Positions 25,710-33,603 of a stretch of DNA of 64,000 nt are shown here, piece after piece. The stretch's first letter is position 1, and each line of letters begins with the position of its first letter. The stretch is from positions 4,588,001 through 4,652,000 of the forward strand of contig NZ_AP022591.1 in assembly GCF_010731795.1 (NCBI RefSeq). Reading direction: 5' to 3'. The position numbers and the translations under genes are program-made. The stretch is from Mycolicibacterium celeriflavum (GTDB taxonomy: Bacteria > Actinomycetota > Actinomycetes > Mycobacteriales > Mycobacteriaceae). The notes below the pieces were generated by a model that was not told the origin of the DNA, ran no database searches, and saw nothing but the letters and a program-made list of their open reading frames with translations.

Positions 25710-26231
25710 ATGACTGCCTACGACGTCGGAGTGCTGATTCTGCGGGTGGTGCTCGGCCTGACCATGGCCGCCCACGGCTACAACAAGTTCTTCGGGCCCG
25801 GCGGGCTCAAGGGCACCGCCGGCTGGTTCGACAGTATGGGGATGAAGCCGGGCATGTTTCACGCCCGGGTGGCCGCGACGACCGAGATGGCCGCCGGCAT
25901 CGGTCTCGCGGTAGGCCTGCTCACGCCGATTCCGGCCGCGGGCTTCGTCGCGCTGATGCTTGTCGCGGCGTGGACCGTGCACCGGCCGAACGGCTTCTTC
26001 ATCGTCAAGGAGGGCTGGGAGTACAACTTGGTGCTCGCGGCCGCAGCCGTCAGCATCGCCACGATCGGCGCCGGCAAGATCAGCCTGGACCATCTGCTGT
26101 TCAGTGAGACCGGCTTCTACGACCTGCTGCACGGCTGGTGGGGTCTGGTCATCTCGTTGGGCCTCGGCCTTCTCGGCGGCATCGGTCAGCTGGCGATCTT
26201 CTACCGGCCGCCGGCCAAGGCCGACGCCTGA
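25710..26231 (+). CDS. DoxX family membrane protein
   Basis: 173 residues with four predicted membrane spans, starting MTAYDVGVLILRVVLGLTMAAHGYNKFFG. The H-G-x2-K-F-F-G and later GFFIVKEGWEYNL segments are typical DoxX/DUF417-like marks. Members are linked to quinone or thiosulfate chemistry or redox homeostasis, but the exact role varies. ATG 25710 is chosen over an upstream in-frame ATG at 25656 because the DoxX domain starts there. Confidence 0.88.
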   Translation: MTAYDVGVLILRVVLGLTMAAHGYNKFFGPGGLKGTAGWFDSMGMKPGMFHARVAATTEMAAGIGLAVGLLTPIPAAGFVALMLVAAWTVHRPNGFFIVKEGWEYNLVLAAAAVSIATIGAGKISLDHLLFSETGFYDLLHGWWGLVISLGLGLLGGIGQLAIFYRPPAKADA

Positions 26232-26262
26232 CCGCTGCGACCCCGAACTACACCTCCCTAGC

Positions 26263-26276
26263 TAGAACACGTTCTA
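26263..26276. promoter_or_regulatory. KstR-type operator
   Basis: The sequence TAGAACACGTTCTA matches the KstR consensus TnnAACnnGTTnnA at every fixed base and is a near-perfect palindrome. It ends 12 bp before the ATG of the DUF3556 gene, where a repressor would block transcription initiation. KstR is the TetR-type repressor of cholesterol catabolism in mycobacteria, relieved by CoA thioesters of sterol intermediates. Confidence 0.75.
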
Positions 26277-26288
26277 ATCTGTGATGCC

Positions 26289-28031
26289 ATGGGATTCTTG
26301 AAGCAGGAAGCGCCCGTCGTCGACTTCGAGCAATGGAGCAAGGGCACTCGCGCCGAGAAGATCGTGCCGATGGCCCGGCACTGGGCCGAGGTGGGGTTCG
26401 GGACGCCGGTCGTCCTGCACCTGTTCTACGTCGTCAAAATCCTGCTCTACATCCTGGGTGCATGGCTGGTGGTACTCACCACCACCGGGATCGACGGATT
26501 CACCAACGTCACCTCCTGGTATGACGAGCCGATCGTGTTCGAGAAGGTCGTGCTGTACACCATGCTGTTCGAGGTCGTCGGCCTCGGTTGCGGCTTCGGC
26601 CCGCTCAACAACCGGTTCTTCCCGCCGATGGGCTCGATCCTGTACTGGTTGCGGCCGAACACGATCCGGCTGCCACCGTGGCCGACCCGCATCCCGCTGA
26701 CCAGAGGGGACACCCGCACACCGTTCGACGCGCTGCTGTACGGCGCGCTCCTGGTGCTGCTCGTCGTGGCGTTGTTCTCCGACGGCACCGGCCCGATACC
26801 CGAACTCGGCACGACGGTCGGTGTGCTGCCGGTATGGCAGGTCGGGGCGATCCTCGGTGTCCTCGCCGTGCTGGGCCTGCGCGACAAGGTGATCTTCCTT
26901 GCCGCTCGTGGCGAGGTCTACGCGAGTCTGGCGGCGTGCTTTTTGTTCGCGGGGCCCGACATCATCGTCGCGGCCAAGCTCGTGTGCCTGACGATTTGGC
27001 TCGGCGCCGCGACGTCGAAGCTCAACAAGCATTTTCCGTTCGTCATCTCGACGATGATGAGCAACAATCCGGTCTTCCGGCCGAAGTGGATCAAACGCAA
27101 GTTCTTCGAGCACTTCCCGGACGATCTGCGGCCGGGCCCGCTGTCACGTTGGCTGGCCCATTTCAGCACGGCGATCGAAGGACTGGTCCCGCTGGTGCTG
27201 TTCTTCTCCAACGGCGGCTGGCCCACGTACATCGCCGCGTTCGTGATGCTGGTGTTCCACTTCGGCATCCTGTCCTCGATCCCGATGGGTGTGCCGCTGG
27301 AGTGGAACGTCTTCATGATGTTCGCGGTGCTGGCGTTGTTCGTCGGGCAGTCCGACATCGGTCTCGGCGATCTGCAGAGCCCGTGGCCGATCGTGTTGTT
27401 CGCGATCGTCGCGGGCACCGTGGTGTTGGGAAACCTGTTCCCCCGCAAGGTGTCCTTCCTGCCCGGGATGCGCTACTACGCGGGCAACTGGGACACCGGG
27501 CTGTGGTGCGTCAAACCGTCGGCCTCGGCGAAGATCGAGCAGAACGTCGTCTCGATCGCGAGCATGCCGCAGGCGCAGATGGAGCGGTACTACGGCAGCC
27601 CGGAAACCGCGCAGATGTACCTGTATATGGGATATGCGTTCCGCGCCTTCAACACTCACGGCCGTGCCATGTTCACGCTCGCGCACCGCGCGATGGCGGG
27701 CCACAACGAGGACGACTACGTGCTCACCGACGGCGAGCGCATTTGCAGCACCGCGATCGGCTGGAACTTCGGCGACGGTCACATGCACAACGAACAGTTG
27801 ATCGCGGCGTTGCAGAAGCGCTGCCAGTTCGAACCCGGTGAAGTACGGGTGGTGCTCATTGACGGCCAGCCGATACACCGGCAGCGCCAGCAGTACCGGT
27901 TGGTCGACGCCGCCACCGGCGAGTTCGAGCGCGGCCACATCCAGGTCGCCGACATGGTGACGCGTCAGCCTTGGGACGACACCGTGCCGGTTCACGTGAC
28001 CTGGCAGAAGGAGACGACGTCTAGCCCATGA
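26289..28031 (+). CDS. DUF3556 multi-span membrane protein
   Basis: 580 residues. The N-terminal two-thirds has about nine to ten hydrophobic spans with long loops (TTGIDGFTNVTSWYDEP, GCGFGPLNNRFFPP). The C-terminal about 180 residues are soluble (from GMRYYAGNWDTGLWCV to WQKETTSSP). The family is actinobacterial and uncharacterised. A KstR-type box directly in front of the gene links it to sterol or lipid metabolism, perhaps uptake or modification at the membrane. Its 3' end overlaps the convergent GntR gene by 11 bp. Confidence 0.82.
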   Translation: MGFLKQEAPVVDFEQWSKGTRAEKIVPMARHWAEVGFGTPVVLHLFYVVKILLYILGAWLVVLTTTGIDGFTNVTSWYDEPIVFEKVVLYTMLFEVVGLGCGFGPLNNRFFPPMGSILYWLRPNTIRLPPWPTRIPLTRGDTRTPFDALLYGALLVLLVVALFSDGTGPIPELGTTVGVLPVWQVGAILGVLAVLGLRDKVIFLAARGEVYASLAACFLFAGPDIIVAAKLVCLTIWLGAATSKLNKHFPFVISTMMSNNPVFRPKWIKRKFFEHFPDDLRPGPLSRWLAHFSTAIEGLVPLVLFFSNGGWPTYIAAFVMLVFHFGILSSIPMGVPLEWNVFMMFAVLALFVGQSDIGLGDLQSPWPIVLFAIVAGTVVLGNLFPRKVSFLPGMRYYAGNWDTGLWCVKPSASAKIEQNVVSIASMPQAQMERYYGSPETAQMYLYMGYAFRAFNTHGRAMFTLAHRAMAGHNEDDYVLTDGERICSTAIGWNFGDGHMHNEQLIAALQKRCQFEPGEVRVVLIDGQPIHRQRQQYRLVDAATGEFERGHIQVADMVTRQPWDDTVPVHVTWQKETTSSP

Positions 28032-28812
28032 CGTCGCGGACTTTGACGTCCTCGAGGCCCTGCAGAAGCAGATCGCGCGCGGTGTCCAGATGCTTGCGCC
28101 AATGTGCCTCGGCGGCGGCGCCGTCCCCGGATCGCAACAGCTGCATCAGCTTTCGATACGACCGCATCAGCTTGTCGTAGTCGGCTCTGGAGACGGGACG
28201 CCGCTCCTTGAACAGAAAAGCGTTGTGCCGCACGGTGATCTCCTGCAGCATCCCGGCGATGATGCTCAGCGTTGCGTTTCCCGACAGCTCGACGACGCGG
28301 AGGTGGAAGTCGCCGGTGGTCTCGGCCAGGGTGTCGTTCTGCCAGCCGGACGGCACATGCTCTTCGAGCATCTTGTCGAGTTCGTCGAACGCCTCGGCCG
28401 ACCCCGATTCCGCCAGCAGCCGAACCGCCATCGGCTCGATGCCGGACCGGGCCGTCATCAGGTCGGCGATGGTCGCGCCGGACAGTTCGAGCAGCAGACC
28501 GGCGGGACGGGCCACGATCTCGGGGCCGGGCACCCGGACGCGGGCGCCGGTCCGCGAGCCGCGGCGGACCTCGACGAGGCGCTCCGATTCCAGTACCCGC
28601 ACCGCCTCTCGCAAGGTCGGCCTGCTCACGCCGAAGTGGGCCATCAACTCGGCTTCGTTGGGGAGGAAGTCGCCGTCTTTGAGCTTGCCGTCGACCACCA
28701 TCCGGCGCAGCGTTCCCGCGACGAGCTCGGCCGTCTTCGGGGACCGCACCGCTGTTCCCGCGCCGACGCCGTCCGGGCCGATCATCGGCGCCAGCGGTGT
28801 ATTTCGAGCCAC
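28021..28812 (-). CDS. FadR-type GntR/FCD transcriptional regulator
   Basis: About 263 residues. A winged-helix GntR domain (about 22-85, including LPNEAELMAHFGVSRPTLREAVRVLESERLVEVRRG) is followed by an all-helical FCD ligand domain with D/H metal-type residues (TGDFHLRVVELSGN, HWRKHLDTAR). Several in-frame GTGs (28812, 28818, 28824) and an ATG (28785) are possible starts; 28812 is a compromise. It is divergent from the thiolase/hydratase/dehydrogenase operon, whose promoter has two palindromes, so it probably regulates that operon in response to an acyl-CoA. Confidence 0.88.
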   Translation of the reverse strand: MARNTPLAPMIGPDGVGAGTAVRSPKTAELVAGTLRRMVVDGKLKDGDFLPNEAELMAHFGVSRPTLREAVRVLESERLVEVRRGSRTGARVRVPGPEIVARPAGLLLELSGATIADLMTARSGIEPMAVRLLAESGSAEAFDELDKMLEEHVPSGWQNDTLAETTGDFHLRVVELSGNATLSIIAGMLQEITVRHNAFLFKERRPVSRADYDKLMRSYRKLMQLLRSGDGAAAEAHWRKHLDTARDLLLQGLEDVKVRDVMG

Positions 28813-28932
28813 TCCCACTCCCACGACGTTGCGACTGGACGGTGGTCCAGCTATGCAACTCAGTAAACCATGTGCGATAAAGGGCGGATTGGCGGTTCCA
28901 GGGAGCCTCGGGTATGTGTCGCGGCGGCCTAC

Positions 28933-29002
28933 CAACCAGTAGGTTGACCTAGTAAACTTTGTTCCTCTACGTTCGATGGTGGACCTTTGTGGGAGATCCC
29001 AC
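28933..29002. promoter_or_regulatory. Paired inverted repeats upstream of the thiolase operon
   Basis: The first dyad is CAACC-AGTA-GGTTG at 28933-28946. The second is the palindrome GTGGGA-GA-TCCCAC at 28989-29002, 24 bp before the thiolase ATG. Either could be the operator of the divergent FadR-type regulator. An AAGGAG ribosome site follows the second dyad. Confidence 0.4.
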
Positions 29003-29026
29003 CAAACCTTTCGAAGGAGTTGTTCC

Positions 29027-30172
29027 ATGGCTGAAGCCGTCATCGTCGAGGCAGTGCGGTCGCCCGTCGGCAAACGTAACGGGGGACTGTCTGGCGTGCA
29101 TCCCGCCGAACTGTCCGCGCAGGTCCTCAACGGTCTCGTGGAGCGGGCCGGGGTCGACCCGGCGCTCGTCGACGACGTGATCTGGGGCTGCGTCATGCAG
29201 GCCGGCGAGCAGGCGCTCGACATCGGCCGCACCGCGCTGCTCGCGGCGGGCTGGCCCGAGAGCGTGCCCGGCGTGACGGTCGACCGTCAGTGCGGGTCGA
29301 GCCAGCAGTCCATCCACTTCGCCGCTGCCGGCGTGATCGCCGGCCACTACGACGTCGTCGTCGCGGGCGGTGTGGAGTCGATGTCGCGCACGCCGATGGG
29401 CGCCTCGCTGGCCAGCGGCGGCAACCCGTATCCGCAGAGCTTCAAGGACCGCTACAGCCAGACCCCCAACCAGGGCATCGGCGCCGAGATGATCGCCGAG
29501 CAGTGGGGCCTCGACCGCACCATGCTCGACGAGTTCTCCCTCGGCTCACACGAGAAGGCCGCCGCTGCACAGGATTCCGGTGCATTCGACGATCAAATCG
29601 TCGCGATCAAGGACCAGGACGGCAATCCAGTGCTCAAGGATGAGGGCATCCGCCGGGGCACCACCATCGAGAAGATGGGGCAGCTCAAGCCGGCGTTCCG
29701 CGAGGACGGCGTGATCCACGCGGGCAACTCGTCGCAGATCTCCGACGGCTCGGCCGCCCTGCTGTTCATGTCCGCCGAGAAGGCCGGCGAGCTGGGTCTC
29801 AAGCCGATCGCGAAGGTGCACACCGCCGCACTGGCCGGTGCCGACCCGGTGATCATGCTGACCGCGCCGATCCCCGCCACCCAGAAGGTGCTGAAGCGCT
29901 CGGGGCTGTCGGTCGACCAGATCGGGGTGTTCGAGGTCAATGAGGCATTCGCGCCGGTTCCGATGGCATGGCTGAAGGACATCGGCGCCGACGAGAAGAA
30001 GCTCAACCCCAACGGCGGCGCGATCGCGATCGGCCACCCGCTGGGCGGCTCCGGTGCCCGCATCATGACCACGATGCTGTACCACATGCGCGACAAGGGA
30101 ATTCAGTACGGCTTGCAGACCATGTGCGAGGGTGGCGGCCAGGCCAACGCCACCATCATCGAACTGCTGTGA
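29027..30172 (+). CDS. Acetyl-CoA acyltransferase (thiolase)
   Basis: 381 residues starting at ATG 29027 behind a clear GAAGGAG site (MAEAVIVEAVRSPVGKRNG). Thiolase landmarks: nucleophilic C89 (VDRQCGSSQQS), NEAFAPVPMAW, the His in IAIGHPLGGSGAR, and the second catalytic Cys in TMCEGGGQ. It cleaves 3-ketoacyl-CoA in beta-oxidation. The sequence resembles FadA3-type thiolases of mycobacteria. It heads an operon with an enoyl-CoA hydratase and an acyl-CoA dehydrogenase, giving three of the four beta-oxidation steps. Confidence 0.93.
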   Translation: MAEAVIVEAVRSPVGKRNGGLSGVHPAELSAQVLNGLVERAGVDPALVDDVIWGCVMQAGEQALDIGRTALLAAGWPESVPGVTVDRQCGSSQQSIHFAAAGVIAGHYDVVVAGGVESMSRTPMGASLASGGNPYPQSFKDRYSQTPNQGIGAEMIAEQWGLDRTMLDEFSLGSHEKAAAAQDSGAFDDQIVAIKDQDGNPVLKDEGIRRGTTIEKMGQLKPAFREDGVIHAGNSSQISDGSAALLFMSAEKAGELGLKPIAKVHTAALAGADPVIMLTAPIPATQKVLKRSGLSVDQIGVFEVNEAFAPVPMAWLKDIGADEKKLNPNGGAIAIGHPLGGSGARIMTTMLYHMRDKGIQYGLQTMCEGGGQANATIIELL

Positions 30173-30975
30173 CCTCTGTGCCGTCCGACGTTGCGGTCCC
30201 CGCCGCTCTCACCGAGCGGCGGGGCAACGTCATGGTGATCACGCTCAACCGGCCGGAGGCTCGCAACGCGGTCAACAGCGCGGTGAGCACCGCGGTGGGC
30301 GACGCTCTGCAAGAGGCGCAGGACGATCCCCAGGTCCGCGCGGTGGTGATCACCGGCTCAGGCGAATCCTTTTGCGCAGGCGCAGATCTCAAGGCCATCT
30401 CGCGGCGGGAGAATCTCTTCCATCCCGAGCACGGTGAGTGGGGCTTCGCGGGCTACGTGCACCATTACATCGACAAGCCGACCATCGCCGCGGTCAACGG
30501 TACCGCGCTGGGCGGCGGCACCGAACTCGCGCTCGCCAGTGATCTGGTGATCGCCGAGGAGCGTGCGAAATTCGGCCTGCCCGAGGTGAAGCGGGGCCTC
30601 ATCGCCGCAGCGGGCGGCGTGTTCCGCATCGTCGACCATCTTCCCCGCAAGGTCGCGATGGAGTTGCTGTTCACCGGCGAGCCGATGTCGTCGGCCGACG
30701 CGCTCAAGTGGGGCCTCATCAACGAGGTGGTGCCCGACGGCACCGCGGTCGATGCGGCCCTCGCGCTCGCCGAACGGATCACCTGCAATGCGCCGCTGGC
30801 GGTGTGGGCGAGCAAGCGGGTGGCGATGGGCGTCGACGACGGCGTCATCACCGACGACGAAGCCGGGTGGACGAGGACCATGCGCGAGATCGGGACCGTG
30901 ATCCGTTCCGAGGACGCAAAGGAAGGACCGCTGGCCTTCGCGGAGAAGCGCCAGCCTATTTGGAAGGCCAAGTAA
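30169..30975 (+). CDS. Enoyl-CoA hydratase/isomerase family protein
   Basis: 268 residues starting with GTG in the thiolase stop (GTGA overlap). Crotonase-fold marks: NRPEARNAVNSAVS, the oxyanion-hole segments SFCAGADLKAIS and GTALGGGTELALASD, and LPEVKRGLIAAAGG with the Glu of the active site. The C-terminal QPIWKAK is normal for the family. It acts on enoyl-CoA between the dehydrogenase and thiolase steps of the same operon. Confidence 0.92.
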   Translation: MTSVPSDVAVPAALTERRGNVMVITLNRPEARNAVNSAVSTAVGDALQEAQDDPQVRAVVITGSGESFCAGADLKAISRRENLFHPEHGEWGFAGYVHHYIDKPTIAAVNGTALGGGTELALASDLVIAEERAKFGLPEVKRGLIAAAGGVFRIVDHLPRKVAMELLFTGEPMSSADALKWGLINEVVPDGTAVDAALALAERITCNAPLAVWASKRVAMGVDDGVITDDEAGWTRTMREIGTVIRSEDAKEGPLAFAEKRQPIWKAK

Positions 30976-30980
30976 CCATA

Positions 30981-32123
30981 GTGAAGAGAGCGATCTACGA
31001 CGCCGAACATGAGGCGTTCCGGGAAACCGTGCGGGAGTACATCGAACGCGAACTCGTTCCCCACCAGGAGAAGTGGGAGTCCGAGCGCATCGTCGACCGG
31101 TCGGCATACACCGCCGCGGGCAAGTACGGGCTCATCGGGTTCAACATGCCCGAGGAATACGGCGGCGGCGGCTCCGACGACTTCCGGTTCAACGCGATCA
31201 TCGACGAGGAGATGGCCCGCTCCGGCGCGGCCGGACCAGCGCTGAGCCTGCACAACGACGTCGTCGGCCCGTACTTCAAGGACCTGACCAACGACGAGCA
31301 GAAGCAGCGTTGGCTGCCCGGCATCACCAGCGGGGAGACCATCATCGCGGTCGCGATGACCGAGCCCGGCGCGGGCAGCGACCTGGCCGGCATCCGCACC
31401 TCGGCGGTCCGCGACGGTGACGACTGGATCGTCAACGGCTCCAAGACATTCATCTCCTCGGGCATCAACTGCGACCTCTGCGTCGTGGTGGCCCGCACCG
31501 ATCCCGAAGCCGGCCACAAAGGTTTCACGCTGCTGGTCGTCGAGCGCGACATGGAGGGCTTCAGCCGCGGCCGCAAGCTCGACAAGATGGGCCTGCACTC
31601 GCAGGACACGTCGGAGTTGCACTTCGAGAACGTCCGCGTGCCCGCCGCCAATGTGCTGGGCAAGGAAGGCCGTGGCTTCTACCACCTGATGACCAACCTG
31701 CCGTCGGAGCGGTTGTCGATCGCAATCTCGGCGATCGCCGGGGCCCGCGCGGTCTGGGAGGAGACGCTGCAATATGCCAAGGACCGCAAGGCATTCGGAC
31801 AGCCGATCGGCAGCTTCCAGCACAACCGGTTCCTGCTCGCCGAGATGGATACCGAGCTCGAGGTCACCGAGAACTACATCGACCGCTGCCTGCGCGCAGT
31901 CGTCGACGATGAACTGACCGCGGTCGAGGCGGCCAAGGCCAAGTGGTGGGCCACCGAGGTCGCCAAGAAGGTGGTCGACAGCTGCGTGCAGCTGCACGGC
32001 GGCTACGGCTACATGATGGAGTACCGCGTGGCGCGGGCCTACGTCGACGGACGCATCCAGACGATCTTCGGTGGCACCACCGAGATCATGAAGGAGATCA
32101 TCGGCCGCGACTTGGGCATCTAG
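30981..32123 (+). CDS. Acyl-CoA dehydrogenase (FadE family)
   Basis: 380 residues from GTG 30981 (MKRAIYDAEHEAFRETVREYIEREL). FAD-dependent dehydrogenase marks: AMTEPGAGSDLAGIRT, WIVNGSKTFISSGINCD, KMGLHSQDTSELHFENVRVP, QLHGGYGYMMEYRVARAYVD and IFGGTTEIMKEIIGR. It is close to the long-chain, FadE8-like group. It catalyses alpha,beta-desaturation of acyl-CoA, the first step for the hydratase and thiolase encoded just upstream. It is followed by a hairpin at 32123-32137. Confidence 0.93.
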   Translation: MKRAIYDAEHEAFRETVREYIERELVPHQEKWESERIVDRSAYTAAGKYGLIGFNMPEEYGGGGSDDFRFNAIIDEEMARSGAAGPALSLHNDVVGPYFKDLTNDEQKQRWLPGITSGETIIAVAMTEPGAGSDLAGIRTSAVRDGDDWIVNGSKTFISSGINCDLCVVVARTDPEAGHKGFTLLVVERDMEGFSRGRKLDKMGLHSQDTSELHFENVRVPAANVLGKEGRGFYHLMTNLPSERLSIAISAIAGARAVWEETLQYAKDRKAFGQPIGSFQHNRFLLAEMDTELEVTENYIDRCLRAVVDDELTAVEAAKAKWWATEVAKKVVDSCVQLHGGYGYMMEYRVARAYVDGRIQTIFGGTTEIMKEIIGRDLGI

Positions 32124-32137
32124 CCGGCTCGGCCGGC
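32123..32137. terminator. Short GC hairpin after the fadE gene
   Basis: A 6-bp stem GCCGGC around TCG lies immediately after the fadE stop, in the gap with the convergent fasciclin gene. There is no U-tract, as is usual for mycobacterial intrinsic terminators. A 12-bp direct repeat (ggcatctagccg at 32115 and 32140) spans it. Confidence 0.35.
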
Positions 32138-32156
32138 GTGGCATCTAGCCGAGGCG

Positions 32157-32891
32157 TCAGCCGATCGGAGCGTCCGCCGCCGGGGTCGGCTCGGTGGTCG
32201 TGGTGGTCGTGGTGGTCGTCGTCTCGGTGGTCGACGTCGCGGACGGGGTGACCGCCGTCGGCGCCTTCGCCGGGTCGAGCACCGTGTCGATCAGGTAGAT
32301 CCGGGCGTTCGCCGCCTGGATGCCACCGCAGACCACCTTCGCGGTGTCGTTGATCTTGATGTCGGCGTTCTCACCGGTCACCTTGATCTCCGCGCCCTGC
32401 TGGGTGGGCCGCTGACCCTCGACATCCTTGGGTCCGAGGACGCCGAGGAACACGTGGTAGTAGTCGAAGTCCGTCAGCGCGGCCGGGTTGGCCTTCAGCG
32501 CGTCCAGTTGGGCGGGCGGCATCGCGGCGAACGCCTCGTTCGTCGGCGCAAACACGACGTAGGGGCCGTTCTCCAGGACCGGCACCACGTTGACCGCCGG
32601 GTTGAACCCGCCTGAGATCGCGGAGTAGAAGGTGCTGGCGTCCGGAATGGCTTGCAGCGCCTGTCCGACCGGCAGGGTGTTCAGCGACTTCCAGTTGGGC
32701 ACCGCCTCTTTGAACGCGTCGCAGCCCGACCCTTCCGGGTTGGGAATCTCGATCACCGGGGTCGTGGTCGGCTCGGCCGGTTGGGCGGGTGCGGGCGGAT
32801 CGGCGTAGGCGGTGACGGCCAGCGGCACCGAGAGCGCCATCGCGGCGATCCCGGCCGTGGCACCGATGGCTTTGCTGGTGCGGGTCTTCAC
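32157..32891 (-). CDS. Secreted fasciclin (FAS1) domain protein
   Basis: 244 residues. The signal peptide ends about residue 30 (VTAYADPP). A FAS1 domain (about 70-205) carries FYSAISGGFNPAVN, YVVFAPTNEAFAAMP and the closing ANARIYLIDTVLDP. The C-terminus is a run of about ten threonines inside a Thr/Pro-rich tail (SATSTTETTTT and on), probably glycosylated or wall-spanning. It resembles the mycobacterial MPT70/MPT83 family, but there is no lipobox Cys. The Thr run is a simple-sequence tract open to length change. Confidence 0.9.
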   Translation of the reverse strand: MKTRTSKAIGATAGIAAMALSVPLAVTAYADPPAPAQPAEPTTTPVIEIPNPEGSGCDAFKEAVPNWKSLNTLPVGQALQAIPDASTFYSAISGGFNPAVNVVPVLENGPYVVFAPTNEAFAAMPPAQLDALKANPAALTDFDYYHVFLGVLGPKDVEGQRPTQQGAEIKVTGENADIKINDTAKVVCGGIQAANARIYLIDTVLDPAKAPTAVTPSATSTTETTTTTTTTTTEPTPAADAPIG

Positions 32892-33035
32892 TTACGGCTC
32901 CTCAGCTAGACAGGTCGCAAGGGATGTTAGAGGCAGTGCTGCGCCAGTGCCAAAGTCGTCACCTCGCCGAACTGCCGCCGCAACGGCCTGACCTGCACTT
33001 TGCGAATCTGCCCACATGTTGTTGGAGACCGTACG

Positions 33036-33569
33036 ATGACGCGCATGCCCGAGCCGCTGATCGTCTCCATTCGTGGCCGTACGCCGTCGCTGCACGCCGA
33101 AGCGTGGGCGGCCCCCAACGCGAGCCTGATCGGTCAGGTGACGCTCGCCGCACGGGCCAGCGTCTGGTACGGCGCGACGCTGCGTGCGGAGGCCGAACCC
33201 GTCGACATTGGCTTCGGCACCAACATTCAGGACGGCGTGACCATCCACGTCGATCCGGAGTTCCCGGTGAGCATCGGCGCAGAGGTCAGCGTCGGGCACA
33301 ACGCCGTCCTGCACGGCTGCGTCGTCGAGGACGGAGCGCTCATCGGCATGGGTGCGGTCATCCTCAACGGCGCGACGATCGGCCAGGGCTCGCTGATCGC
33401 CGCTGGCGCGGTGGTGCCTCAGGGATTCGTGGTGCCGCCGCGCTCACTGGTCGCGGGGGTACCGGGCAAGGTGCGACGCGACCTGAGCGACGCCGAGGTC
33501 GCCCACAACCGGCACAACGCGCAGGTGTACCAGCGGCTCATCGATCTGCACCGCGACGCGACGACCTAG
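33036..33569 (+). CDS. Gamma-class carbonic anhydrase-like hexapeptide-repeat protein
   Basis: 177 residues with a left-handed beta-helix made of hexapeptide repeats (IGFGTNIQDGVTIHVD, VSIGAEVSVGHNAVLHG, LIGMGAVILNGATIGQGSLIAAGAVV). The three His of the metal site are in place (IHVD and VGHNAVLHG), so zinc or iron binding is likely. Members are called gamma carbonic anhydrase or YrdA/PaaY-like proteins; not all hydrate CO2. Start ATG 33036; a second ATG three codons later is possible. Confidence 0.9.
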   Translation: MTRMPEPLIVSIRGRTPSLHAEAWAAPNASLIGQVTLAARASVWYGATLRAEAEPVDIGFGTNIQDGVTIHVDPEFPVSIGAEVSVGHNAVLHGCVVEDGALIGMGAVILNGATIGQGSLIAAGAVVPQGFVVPPRSLVAGVPGKVRRDLSDAEVAHNRHNAQVYQRLIDLHRDATT

Positions 33570-33603
33570 ATTCCGTCGGGACCGATCCGGGTACAGCCGT
33601 ACC

